DNA from: Pontibacter anaerobius
GTDB lineage: Bacteria > Bacteroidota > Bacteroidia > Cytophagales > Hymenobacteraceae
Direction of reading: 5' to 3'
DNA: 64,000 bases
NCBI RefSeq assembly: GCF_026241195.1
Contig: NZ_JAPFQO010000001.1
Coordinates: 434,001-498,000 of the forward strand
The stretch's first letter is position 1; each line of letters begins with the position of its first letter. The notes under the pieces are model-generated. The model searched no databases. It was not told the origin of the DNA and saw only the letters and a program-made list of their open reading frames with translations. Shown piece after piece: positions 1 to 7,843 of this stretch. The translations under genes and the position numbers were made by a program.

Positions 1-931
1 GCTCCAGGGTGTCAATCTCGCTGTGGAGCATGGCTTTAACGGACGTAGCGCTGTTAGGGTGTTTCCGTAGGAAGTACTCCAGTTTGAAAAGCTCACCCGG
101 CTTCACGTTCACAGAGCCGTCATCGTTCTGCGTGAGGCGGCCTTTATTCAGCAAGGCCAGGCTTGGCGCGATATCTTTTTCTTTAGGCGCTATGATGACC
201 ATAAAGTCTGCCACTCCCAGCCCCTGTACCAGGCCGTTGCGGTATTCTATCATCTGTACGGCAATGGCGTACCTGCCAGCTGCTGCGGGAGCATCCCACC
301 TCAGTTCCCCATACTCATCAATAGTCAGCCCATTGGGTATCTCATAACCTGGCACATTTCTTATATTACCTTCTCTGTCTTGCATCTTAAGGGTTACAAG
401 CTGGTAGATAAGTTTGTCGCCGTCGGCATCGTATGCGGCTAAATTGTGCTTTAAAGGCTCACCCACACTTCCCTCCAGAATAGGTAGGCCTGCCAGGTGG
501 ATGCCATGGCGGTTAGCGCTCAGCGGGTTCGCGATTACGGTGGTATAAGCGTAATAACTCAGTATATCTGAAGGTGACTGCATGTTGAGGATGTTGTGAT
601 CCCTGTTCGGCCCGATCCATCCCACAGTGTAATTGCCTGGGGTGGCATAGGTATACGTCCAACGGAACAGCTCCAAATCGTAGACATCGTTATACCTTTT
701 AACTGAGGCCCGAGGTACAATTACTGAGTTTCCGTCACCCATCTGAGCAGTAATATCAGGGTCCTCCGCTGTAGAAAAATGGTTGGTTATTAATGTTAGC
801 GTAAAGTTGAAATTTCGGGGATTCTGCGGATCGACAGTATAGCTGATAAAACCACCATTAATGTGGGTGGCTCGCGCCAACACAGGCAGCAGCAGGAACG
901 CTAATACGCTGAGGTATAGTTTTGTTTTCAT
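1..931 (-). CDS. Secreted modular protein, 5' part only (3' end outside window)
   Basis: An open frame runs on the minus strand from an ATG at 929-931 to the window edge, about 310 codons with no stop. The N-terminus (MKTKLYLSVLAFLLLPVLARA) is a clear Sec signal peptide. The mature protein starts THINGGFISY, which resembles the THxxGGxxxY opening of large Bacteroidota surface proteins that carry Ig/PKD-like repeats and often end in a type IX secretion or gliding-motility C-terminal domain. A cadherin/Ig-like stretch around residues 160-250 contains a DADGD motif. The C-terminus is not visible, so export by type IX secretion is inferred, although porQ lies in the same window. The cargo function is unknown. 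Confidence 0.8.
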   Translation of the reverse strand, partial: MKTKLYLSVLAFLLLPVLARATHINGGFISYTVDPQNPRNFNFTLTLITNHFSTAEDPDITAQMGDGNSVIVPRASVKRYNDVYDLELFRWTYTYATPGNYTVGWIGPNRDHNILNMQSPSDILSYYAYTTVIANPLSANRHGIHLAGLPILEGSVGEPLKHNLAAYDADGDKLIYQLVTLKMQDREGNIRNVPGYEIPNGLTIDEYGELRWDAPAAAGRYAIAVQMIEYRNGLVQGLGVADFMVIIAPKEKDIAPSLALLNKGRLTQNDDGSVNVKPGELFKLEYFLRKHPNSATSVKAMLHSEIDTLE

Positions 932-1064
932 AAGTATGCGAGGCAATGGTCTAATGGACAATATACATAAGTATAACGATACTGTAGATTTTTATATTTA
1001 ATTAATTTGTGAAAATAATTATAATTTATGCGGTGCAAGTAAAGCCGCATAGAACCTATACAAC

Positions 1065-1095
1065 TTGGTTGGTGTTGGAGAGGCTGGTAACTTTG
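1065..1095 (+). promoter_or_regulatory. Probable Bacteroidota promoter for the 5'-nucleotidase pair
   Basis: A TTG at 1065-1067 lies 20 nt before TAACTTTG at 1088-1095. This matches the Bacteroidota primary-sigma pattern (TTG, about 20 nt, TAnnTTTG). The start codon at 1118 is 22 nt beyond the -7 box. Confidence 0.55.
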
Positions 1096-1117
1096 GAGCC
1101 AAACCCTATATAAGCCC

Positions 1118-1873
1118 ATGAAAAGTAATTTCTCTAAAGTGCTGGCTGTGTTGGCGCTTTCGTTAAGTATAGCCGGCTGCCAGCGCCCATGGGTAGCCTC
1201 ACCCTCCCTGAGTGAAACCGATGTGCCGGTAGACCAGTCCATCGCCCCAGACCCGGAAATGGAGGCGCAGATAGCCCCTTATCGCGAAGAGGTAACCATG
1301 AAGATGTCGGAAGTGGTGGGTACCGCGCCCGTGGCCCTGAGCAAGGGAGACTACGAATCGCCGCTGGGTAATTTTGTGGTGGATCTGCAACTGGAGCAGG
1401 CCGCACCACTCTACAAAAAGCCGATAGACCTGTCGCTGACTACAAACGGCGGCCTGCGCGTGCCGCTGCCGGAGGGCAAGATTACAACGGGTAATGTATT
1501 CGAGCTGATGCCTTTCGAGAACGAGCTGGTGGTACTTACCCTGAAAGGAGAGACGGTAAAGCAGCTGTTCGACTACGCCGCCGGGCGTAAGAATGCCCCC
1601 ATCGGCAACGCCACCTATACCGTGCAAAACGGCAAGGCCACAGCCATCAACATCGGCGGCAAGCCTTTCGACCCGGGCAAGACTTACACGTTGGTTACTT
1701 CCAATTACCTGGCCGGCGGCGGCGATGACCTGAGTATGCTGAAGAATGCGGTGAAGTATGAAAACGTGGGCTTGCTGCTACGCGATGCTATCCTGCAGCA
1801 CATACGGCAGCTAACCGAGGCTGGCAAACCAGTTACAGCCGATACTACAAAAAGAGTGACCATCCTCCCTTAA
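1118..1873 (+). CDS. 5'-nucleotidase C-terminal domain lipoprotein (UshA-type substrate-binding half)
   Basis: The 251-residue product has a lipoprotein signal with a lipobox ending SIAGC near residue 21, so it is probably anchored in an envelope membrane. The rest matches the 5'-nucleotidase C-terminal domain, the nucleotide-binding half of UshA-like enzymes, with TTNGGLR near residue 109 and YLAGGGDDL near 199. No metallophosphatase motifs are present; they are in the next gene, 12 nt downstream. In UshA both halves are one chain with the metallophosphatase first, so here the enzyme is split and the gene order reversed. Joint action of the two products in hydrolysing nucleotides or related phosphoesters in the envelope is inferred from family and position. 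Confidence 0.88.
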   Translation: MKSNFSKVLAVLALSLSIAGCQRPWVASPSLSETDVPVDQSIAPDPEMEAQIAPYREEVTMKMSEVVGTAPVALSKGDYESPLGNFVVDLQLEQAAPLYKKPIDLSLTTNGGLRVPLPEGKITTGNVFELMPFENELVVLTLKGETVKQLFDYAAGRKNAPIGNATYTVQNGKATAINIGGKPFDPGKTYTLVTSNYLAGGGDDLSMLKNAVKYENVGLLLRDAILQHIRQLTEAGKPVTADTTKRVTILP

Positions 1874-1885
1874 CCATACTTTAAA

Positions 1886-2818
1886 ATGAGAAGAAGAGAC
1901 TTTCTGAAAACTACGGCAGTAGGGGCGGCTGGTATCAGCCTGCTGGGCGTTCCGTTCTCTGCCGAGGCCGCGCAAAGTATAAACCTCACCATCCTGCACA
2001 CCAACGACCAGCACTCGCGCATCGACCCTTTCCCGGACGACGGACGCAAGTATGGCGGCATGGGCGGCATGGCCCGCCGCGCCAGCCTGATAGAGCAGAT
2101 TAGAAAAGAGGAGGCCAACGTGCTGCTGCTGGATTGCGGCGACATCTGGCAGGGCACGCCATACTTTAACTTCTTTGGCGGTGAGCTGGAGTATAAACTC
2201 ATGAGCCAGATGAAGTATGACGCCGTCACCCTCGGCAACCACGACTTCGACAACGGCCTGAAGGGGCTGGAGAAGATGCTGCCGCACGCTGAGTTCCCGT
2301 TCCTGAGCGCCAACTACGACTTCAGCAAAACCATACTTCAGAACCGGTTTGCACCTTACAAGGTGTTTGAGAAGCAAGGTATAAAAGTTGGTGTTTTTGG
2401 GCTGGGCATTGAGCTGGCGGGCTTGGTAAGCCAGAACAACTACGGCGAAACATTGTACCTCGATCCGGTGGCCACGGCCCGCGAAATGGTGCAGGAGCTG
2501 CGCCAGAACCAGAAGTGTAACATGGTAGTGTGTCTTTCACACTTGGGTTACAAATATGAGGACGGTAAGATCGATGATGTAACACTGGCCCGGCAGGTGG
2601 AGGGTATCGATCTTATCCTGGGCGGCCACACCCACACGTTCCTCGATCAGCCGGAGCTTATCCGGCATGCCACTGGCCACGAAACGCTTGTGAATCAGGT
2701 AGGCTGGTCAGGTATCTTCCTGGGGCGGCTGGACTTTAGCTTCAGCAAAAAAACAATGCAAAAAACTGACGTGAGAACGGCCGTTCTGCCTGTGAACATA
2801 CCTGTAACAACTTCGTGA
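1886..2818 (+). CDS. 5'-nucleotidase metallophosphatase domain protein with Tat-like signal
   Basis: The 310-residue product begins MRRRDFLKTTAVGAAGISLL, a twin-arginine-type leader, so export of a folded metalloenzyme is likely. The calcineurin-like metallophosphatase core shows its metal-ligand blocks in order: ILHTNDQHS near residue 35, LLDCGDIWQGTP near 83, TLGNHDFDNG near 115, then CLSHLGY near 216 and ILGGHTHTFLDQ near 244. The C-terminal nucleotidase domain is missing and is supplied by the gene 12 nt upstream. The pair probably forms an operon and a two-subunit 5'-nucleotidase. The two-subunit reading is inferred, while each domain assignment is clear. Confidence 0.9.
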   Translation: MRRRDFLKTTAVGAAGISLLGVPFSAEAAQSINLTILHTNDQHSRIDPFPDDGRKYGGMGGMARRASLIEQIRKEEANVLLLDCGDIWQGTPYFNFFGGELEYKLMSQMKYDAVTLGNHDFDNGLKGLEKMLPHAEFPFLSANYDFSKTILQNRFAPYKVFEKQGIKVGVFGLGIELAGLVSQNNYGETLYLDPVATAREMVQELRQNQKCNMVVCLSHLGYKYEDGKIDDVTLARQVEGIDLILGGHTHTFLDQPELIRHATGHETLVNQVGWSGIFLGRLDFSFSKKTMQKTDVRTAVLPVNIPVTTS

Positions 2819-2883
2819 AAAAATAATTTTTTGTTTACAGATAATTGAGCAAATTTGTAACCCCCTGCCAATAAAAGGAGCCG

Positions 2884-2916
2884 TTTGTTACACCAAGCAT
2901 ATCTTATGTAGTTTTG
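2884..2916 (+). promoter_or_regulatory. Probable dnaA promoter overlapping an apparent TTG start
   Basis: TTTG at 2884-2887 is followed after 21 nt by TAGTTTTG at 2909-2916, an exact TAnnTTTG box. An in-frame TTG at 2914 falls inside this box and so cannot be the start of a message made here. Transcription from this site would begin only a few bases before the ATG at 2926. Confidence 0.6.
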
Positions 2917-2925
2917 GAAAATTGG

Positions 2926-4350
2926 ATGATCAAAGACTGTTCAACTGTATGGCATAACTGCCTCCAGGTGATAAAGGAAAACATTGGCGAACAGAGTTTT
3001 AAGACTTGGTTCGAGCCGATCAAACCTGTGTCCCTGCGCGACAGCGTACTTACCATACAAGTGCCCAGCCAGTTCTTTTATGAGTGGCTGGAGGAACACT
3101 ATGTGCAGCTTCTGAAGAAGGTCATTTACCAAGAGCTTGGCAGCGAGGGCCGCCTAGAGTACTCTATTATAGTAGATAGAGGCAACGATGGCAATAAACC
3201 GCAGACGGTAAATATTCCGACTAAAAAGATACCTGCCGCTGTAGTAAACTCATACAAACCGGAGCAAAGCTTTATTAAGAGCCCGTTCGAGTCGAAAACC
3301 ATCGACCGTAACTTCCTTAACTCACAGCTTAATCCAACCTATAACTTTGAGAACTACATTGAAGGTGACTGCAACCGCCTGGCCCGATCTGCGGGTTATG
3401 CCGTGGCCAATAAACCAGGTACCACTTCTTTTAACCCCCTGATGATTTACGGCGGGGTGGGGCTTGGTAAAACACACCTGGTGCAGGCCATCGGCAACCA
3501 CATCAAAAATAGCAACCCCGAGAAGTTTGTGCTGTACGTGTCATCCGAGAAGTTTGCTAACCAGTTCATCGAGTCTGTTAAGACAAACAACATTCAGGAT
3601 TTTGCCAACTTCTACCTTCTGGTAGACATTCTGATTATTGATGACGTGCAGTTCCTGAGCGGGAAGGAGAAGACGCAGGAAATGTTCTTCCACATCTTCA
3701 ACCACCTGCACCAGTCGGGCAAGCAGATCGTGATGACTTCAGATTGCCCGCCACGCGATCTGAAAGGCCTGGAGGAGCGCCTGCTGTCCCGCTTCAAGTG
3801 GGGCCTTACCGCCGACCTGCAGAGCCCGGACTTCGAAACGCGTATGGCCATCATTCACAAGAAGATGCAGAGCGATGGCATCGATATTCCGGATAACGTG
3901 GTAGAGTACCTGGCTTACAGCGTGGACACGAACGTGCGTGAGCTGGAAGGCGTGCTGATTTCCCTGATCGCGCAGTCGTCGCTGAACAGAAAAGAGATTG
4001 ACCTGGAGCTTGCCAAGCAGGCCCTGAAGCATATTATTGAGGATGTGGAGACAGAGGTAAACCTTGACTTCATCCAGAAAACCGTGGCTGAGTACTTCCA
4101 GGTAAGCCTGGACTCCCTGAAAGCCAAAACACGTAAGAAAGAGATCGTGACGGCGCGCCAGGTGGCCATGTACTTTGCCAAAGAGTTCACCAGCCACTCG
4201 CTCAAGTCCATCGGTTACCATTTCGGTGGCCGCGACCACAGCACCGTAATCCACTCAGTGCAAACCGTATCCGACCTGATCGACACAGACAAGAAATTCA
4301 AAGCCAGCATACAGGAGCTTCAGAAGAAGTTTAAATCCAAAGCGGGCTAA
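2926..4350 (+). CDS. dnaA: Chromosomal replication initiator protein DnaA
   Basis: This AAA+ ATPase binds DnaA boxes and melts the replication origin. The 474-residue chain begins MIKDCSTVWHNCLQVIK, the usual Bacteroidota DnaA N-terminal domain for helicase loading. A variable linker to about residue 125 is followed by the AAA+ core, with Walker A GGVGLGKTH at about 176-184 and Walker B LLVDILIIDDVQFL near 240. The C-terminal domain carries the DnaA-box-binding signature around GGRDHSTVIHSV near residue 435. I chose the ATG at 2926 because an in-frame TTG at 2914 sits within the putative -7 box. A strong terminator follows. No cluster of DnaA boxes is visible on either side, so the origin may lie elsewhere. 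Confidence 0.97.
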   Translation: MIKDCSTVWHNCLQVIKENIGEQSFKTWFEPIKPVSLRDSVLTIQVPSQFFYEWLEEHYVQLLKKVIYQELGSEGRLEYSIIVDRGNDGNKPQTVNIPTKKIPAAVVNSYKPEQSFIKSPFESKTIDRNFLNSQLNPTYNFENYIEGDCNRLARSAGYAVANKPGTTSFNPLMIYGGVGLGKTHLVQAIGNHIKNSNPEKFVLYVSSEKFANQFIESVKTNNIQDFANFYLLVDILIIDDVQFLSGKEKTQEMFFHIFNHLHQSGKQIVMTSDCPPRDLKGLEERLLSRFKWGLTADLQSPDFETRMAIIHKKMQSDGIDIPDNVVEYLAYSVDTNVRELEGVLISLIAQSSLNRKEIDLELAKQALKHIIEDVETEVNLDFIQKTVAEYFQVSLDSLKAKTRKKEIVTARQVAMYFAKEFTSHSLKSIGYHFGGRDHSTVIHSVQTVSDLIDTDKKFKASIQELQKKFKSKAG

Positions 4351-4373
4351 GCCTGGAAGTATAAACCAGGTAT

Positions 4374-4422
4374 AAAAAGAGCGGCGGCCATACTTTGCAA
4401 AGGTATGGCCGCCGCTCTTTTT
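4374..4422. terminator. Bidirectional terminator between dnaA and a convergent gene
   Basis: A perfect 20-bp inverted repeat (4374-4393 with 4403-4422) has an A-run on its left arm and a T-run on its right, so it can end transcription from both sides. TATAAAA and TTTTATA flank the stem. Confidence 0.85.
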
Positions 4423-4449
4423 ATACTTTAAAACTGCTGTTGGCGCAGC

Positions 4450-4959
4450 TTACACGTTGTTGCCTACGTTGTCAGTTAGTTCAAACTCGTGTAACTCGGC
4501 CATATCGCGGATCTTGTTCTTAATGCGGTCCAGATCACGTTTCTTGCGCACCTGTTTCAGGTCCAGGTATACTTGCTCGCCATCTTTCAGCGTAACCCGC
4601 AGTGCCAGCGGCGTAATATGCACCGCAGCTATATCCGGGATCTGGATGATATGCTTGGTACGGAACACACCAAATTTCTGCACAATGTACTGCGGCGTAA
4701 CCTCAATGTAAGACTGCACTCCAAAAATAGAGGTGTTTTGCAGCATCACATAAAAAAAGAAAACTACCGCCAGGCCAAAGAAAGCATAGTACAGGTAGCT
4801 CTGCTCATAAGTGCGGTCTGCAGAGAAAAGCAGCATAGCGGCCCAGGCCAACCAAAACAGTGTAAGTATAAGTTGCACTGTAAAAGAGAGTTTTGCATTA
4901 CGCGTGGGGCTTAACTGCACAATCAACGTCGATCGGGCACTACTACCAGATACTGCCAT
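4450..4959 (-). CDS. Small membrane protein with bacterial PH-like domain
   Basis: The 169-residue product has two hydrophobic segments, near residues 27-45 and 55-73, forming a membrane hairpin. The cytosolic C-terminal half (residues 80-150) has the pattern of bacterial PH-like domains, with YIEVTPQYIVQKFGVFRTKHIIQIPDI and a K/R-rich tail. Proteins with this architecture are common in Bacteroidota and mostly uncharacterised. The gene converges on dnaA and shares its terminator. Function is not assigned, and the domain call rests on pattern only. Confidence 0.72.
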   Translation of the reverse strand: MAVSGSSARSTLIVQLSPTRNAKLSFTVQLILTLFWLAWAAMLLFSADRTYEQSYLYYAFFGLAVVFFFYVMLQNTSIFGVQSYIEVTPQYIVQKFGVFRTKHIIQIPDIAAVHITPLALRVTLKDGEQVYLDLKQVRKKRDLDRIKNKIRDMAELHEFELTDNVGNNV

Positions 4960-5020
4960 TACTATATAATTTTGTGAAACATGAGTGGCCGGAAACGGCT
5001 GCCTGCAATATAGTAAAATA

Positions 5021-5452
5021 TTACAAAAGAGTGGCCTGTAGTGTTATTTCGGGCACCGCGTTCAGCGCCTTTGACACAGGGCAACCTTTCTTGGCGTCCT
5101 GCGCCAGTTGCTGCAGTTTCTCATCGTCCAGCCCCTCGGCCTTCACCTCGGTATTTAGCTCTATTTTGGTGATGGTCGGCGCCCCGTCCAGCTCGCCCAG
5201 GGTTACCACGGCCTTGGTGTGTATGTACTCCGGCGTCAGGCTCTCTTTTTCCAGGAGCCCGCTCAGAAACATGGAGAAGCAGCCGGAGTGGGCGGCGCCT
5301 ATCAGTTCTTCCGGCGAGGTGCCGCTCGTGCTGTCGCCGAAGCGGGAGGCGAAAGTGTACTTTGCCAGGAAGGCTCCGGTTGCTGATTTTACTTCGCCTT
5401 CACCGTTTTTCAGGCCTTTGTCCCAGCGTGCTTCTGCTCTGTGTTTTCTCAT
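5021..5452 (-). CDS. OsmC/Ohr family peroxiredoxin
   Basis: OsmC-type proteins reduce organic hydroperoxides with two redox cysteines. Both are visible in this 143-residue protein: Cys58 in the SPEELIGAAHSGCFSM block and Cys124 in KKGCPVSKAL. The N-terminal stretch HRAEARWDKGLKNGEGEV is typical of the OsmC branch rather than Ohr. The gene stands alone on the minus strand, between the bPH-like gene and a divergent GH3-family gene. A role in organic peroxide defence in the cytoplasm follows from the family. No regulator lies next to it. Confidence 0.9.
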   Translation of the reverse strand: MRKHRAEARWDKGLKNGEGEVKSATGAFLAKYTFASRFGDSTSGTSPEELIGAAHSGCFSMFLSGLLEKESLTPEYIHTKAVVTLGELDGAPTITKIELNTEVKAEGLDDEKLQQLAQDAKKGCPVSKALNAVPEITLQATLL

Positions 5453-5617
5453 AGTCTGTGTATGTTTATAGTTAAATAAGTTTCTGTATAACTAATACTG
5501 CGTTTGCAGGTTTAGGTTGATGCCCGCCTAATTTAGAAGGATTTGCGCTTATGTTGTCTGCAGGTGTGGCATTGCGGCATTATCTGGTTATCTTTACTTT
5601 CTACTAAAGCTGATTGT

Positions 5618-7120
5618 ATGGGTGTTAGAGCGTTGTTGAGTAAGCCATTTGCGGCCTATGTGCACCGTAAGAACCAAAGCTGGATAGAAAATCCGGCAGA
5701 GGCGCAGCAAGCTGTTTTCAAGGAGATTATAAACAAGGCGCAGGGGACAAAGTTTGGCCGAGACCACGGCTTTGGAAGTATAAAAACGCATGCCGATTAT
5801 GTACAAGCCGTGCCCGTGCGCGATTATGAGGCGCTTTTGCCATACTTTAACCAGGTAAAGGAGGGTGGGCAAGATGTGCTGTGGCCCGGCAAGCCGCTGT
5901 ATTTGGCTAAAACATCCGGTACCACCTCCGGCACGAAGTATATCCCTATTTCCTCCGACTCCATCTCTAACCACATTTACGGGGCCCGCGATGCGCTATT
6001 GGCCTATGTATATGAAACCGGCAGGTCCGCGTTTCTGGATGGCAAGATGATCTTCCTTTCCGGTAGCCCGGAACTGGAGGAAGTGGGAGGCATAAAAACC
6101 GGCCGCTTATCCGGCATCGCCAACCACCACGTGCCAGGTTACCTGCGCACCAACCAGCTGCCCAGCTACCGCACCAACTGCATTGAGGATTGGGAGTCCA
6201 AGCTCGACCAGATCATAGAGGAGACTATCGACCAGAACATGACACTGATCTCGGGTATCCCGCCCTGGGTGCAGATGTATTTTGATAAGCTGATCCGGCA
6301 GACGGGCAAGCAGGTAAAGGATATTTTCCCGAACTTCGGCCTTTTTGTGTACGGGGGCGTGAACTTTGAGCCATACCGTAAAAAGCTGTTCGAATCCATC
6401 GGCAGGCAAGTAGATTCTGTGGAGACTTTCCCCGCCTCGGAGGGCTTTTTTGCTTACCAGAACAGCCAAACCGACCCGGGGCTGCTGCTGCTCCTGAACT
6501 CCGGCATCTTCTACGAGTTTATACCTGCTGAGGAGTATTTCAACGAAAACCCAACACGCCTGACGATAGACCAGGTGGAAACAGGTGTAAACTATGCCCT
6601 CGTAATCAGCAGCAACGCCGGCCTCTGGAGCTACTCCATCGGGGATACGGTAAAGTTTGTGTCTACAAAGCCTTATAAGCTGATCGTGAGTGGGCGCATC
6701 AAACACTTTATCTCAGCCTTCGGAGAGCACGTGATAGGCGAGGAAGTGGAAAAGGCCATGAAGCTGGCCATGCAGAAATTTAAGGAGGTGGAGCTGATCG
6801 AGTTTACCGTGGCACCATTTGTGAGCCAGGACCAGGGCCAGTCGTACCACGAGTGGCTGGTGGAGTTCTCGCAGAAGCCGCACAGCCCCGACGCCTTCGC
6901 CGAGGAACTGGACAAGCAACTGCGCCAGCTAAATTCGTACTACGATGACCTGATAGCGGGCAACATCCTGCAGAAGCTGAAGCTGACTTCGCTGCCGAAA
7001 GGCGCTTTCCAGAAATACATGAAGTCGCAGGGCAAGCTAGGCGGCCAGAACAAGGTGCCAAGGCTGAGTAATGATAGAAAACTGGCTGATGGGTTGCTGG
7101 AGGTGAGTAAGGAGGCATAA
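5618..7120 (+). CDS. GH3 auxin-responsive promoter family protein (acyl-adenylate-type enzyme)
   Basis: The 500-residue product starts MGVRALLSKPFAAYVHRKNQ. An upstream in-frame ATG at 5543 would add 25 residues that look like translated leader, so I use the ATG at 5618. The GH3 fold belongs to the firefly-luciferase adenylating superfamily. The ATP-binding stretch LAKTSGTTSGTKYIPISSDS is near residue 100, a second conserved block FPASEGFFAYQN lies near 272, and SAFGEHVIGEEVEKAM is near 365. Plant GH3 enzymes join amino acids to acyl acids such as auxin. The bacterial homologues, common in Bacteroidota, have no established substrate that I know of. Downstream lies a repeat-rich gap and no obvious partner gene. 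Confidence 0.9.
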   Translation: MGVRALLSKPFAAYVHRKNQSWIENPAEAQQAVFKEIINKAQGTKFGRDHGFGSIKTHADYVQAVPVRDYEALLPYFNQVKEGGQDVLWPGKPLYLAKTSGTTSGTKYIPISSDSISNHIYGARDALLAYVYETGRSAFLDGKMIFLSGSPELEEVGGIKTGRLSGIANHHVPGYLRTNQLPSYRTNCIEDWESKLDQIIEETIDQNMTLISGIPPWVQMYFDKLIRQTGKQVKDIFPNFGLFVYGGVNFEPYRKKLFESIGRQVDSVETFPASEGFFAYQNSQTDPGLLLLLNSGIFYEFIPAEEYFNENPTRLTIDQVETGVNYALVISSNAGLWSYSIGDTVKFVSTKPYKLIVSGRIKHFISAFGEHVIGEEVEKAMKLAMQKFKEVELIEFTVAPFVSQDQGQSYHEWLVEFSQKPHSPDAFAEELDKQLRQLNSYYDDLIAGNILQKLKLTSLPKGAFQKYMKSQGKLGGQNKVPRLSNDRKLADGLLEVSKEA

Positions 7121-7304
7121 GCTCTTAAAGTACAGGTGGAAAATTTGCAGTACCGGGTCCATCCACCCCTGCCCCCTTACCGAAACAAGTCCGGGATCTG
7201 CGACTTAGTTTAGGAGGGAAGCTGTAGACGATGAACCCACCCCTAGAGCTACGCTCGCTAGCTCAAAACTCATGTTTTGGCTAGTCCAGAGGAGGGGATT
7301 TTTC

Positions 7305-7787
7305 GGCAGATGTAAACCCACCCCTGCCCCTCCGAGGAGGGGAATTGATCTGAAGCTGCGTCAGCTTTGGCTATCGAAATGATTCCCAGTCTTTCCGTTG
7401 AGCGCCTTTGGAGTTTTTCCGGTGCCCGTGAGGGCATTGCGACGCAGGAGCAAAGGAAAAGGTCCCAGCGCGATGCGGGAAGACGAGCCCTCCCGGGCTG
7501 GAGGGATCCAAAGCAAGCGATGCAACGATAGCCTTTGTAAGACTGAGGATGAACGGCGGCTAGTAAGGATAGCTTGTTTCCAGTTGCAGGAAGCAGCGGC
7601 TAGGGAAGTATAAAGTACGGATTGCGCGGACTAGGAAGTCCGCGGCAGGAAGGTTCCGGACAGGGATGCCCGGAACAGCGAAATTGACAGGTGTAAGAGA
7701 ATAGCCAAAGTATAAAGTATGGCTACAGTTGAGTTACAAACTCAACATCATAAAAAGACACAAGTCTGAAGACTTGCGCCAGAAAAG
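7305..7787 (+). repeat. Composite intergenic element, copy A (candidate structured RNA plus hairpin modules)
   Basis: This fills most of the 723-nt gap between the GH3 gene and dxr. It has four parts. A GC-rich palindrome (CCCCTCCGAGGAGGGG) lies at about 7326-7342. A core of about 240 nt starts GGCTATCGAA at 7369 and ends near 7606. A two-hairpin module lies at 7626-7679, and a second at 7728-7783. Possible core helices are 7388-7393 with 7539-7544, 7402-7405 with 7468-7471, 7423-7427 with 7432-7436, 7486-7490 with 7495-7499, and 7559-7562 with 7570-7573. Copies B (25115-25640) and C (36823-37375) share the same order and orientation. An open frame in the core is broken in copy B, so it is probably not coding. 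The rest of the gap (7121-7304) holds a damaged version of the palindrome and no gene. Confidence 0.75.
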
Positions 7788-7843
7788 AGGGGAAAGTATA
7801 AAGAGAGCATCTGCTAAAGTTGCTCCCAAGCTAAAAACATAAA

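Noticed and set aside
2914..2925. TTG start for dnaA adding four residues
   Set aside because: The TTG is part of the putative -7 box TAGTTTTG, so it would not be in the transcript.
2819..2925. oriC next to dnaA
   Set aside because: Neither flank of dnaA has a cluster of TTATNCACA-like boxes; the upstream gap is explained by the promoter.
7398..7613. Open frame of 71 codons inside composite core A
   Set aside because: The matching frame is stopped in copy B after the SAL stretch and shifted in copy C, and changes between copies follow base pairing rather than codons. I treat it as non-coding.
7121..7843. CRISPR-like repeat array in the hairpin-rich gap
   Set aside because: The hairpins are not regularly spaced, differ in stem sequence and lack constant-length spacers; no cas genes are present.
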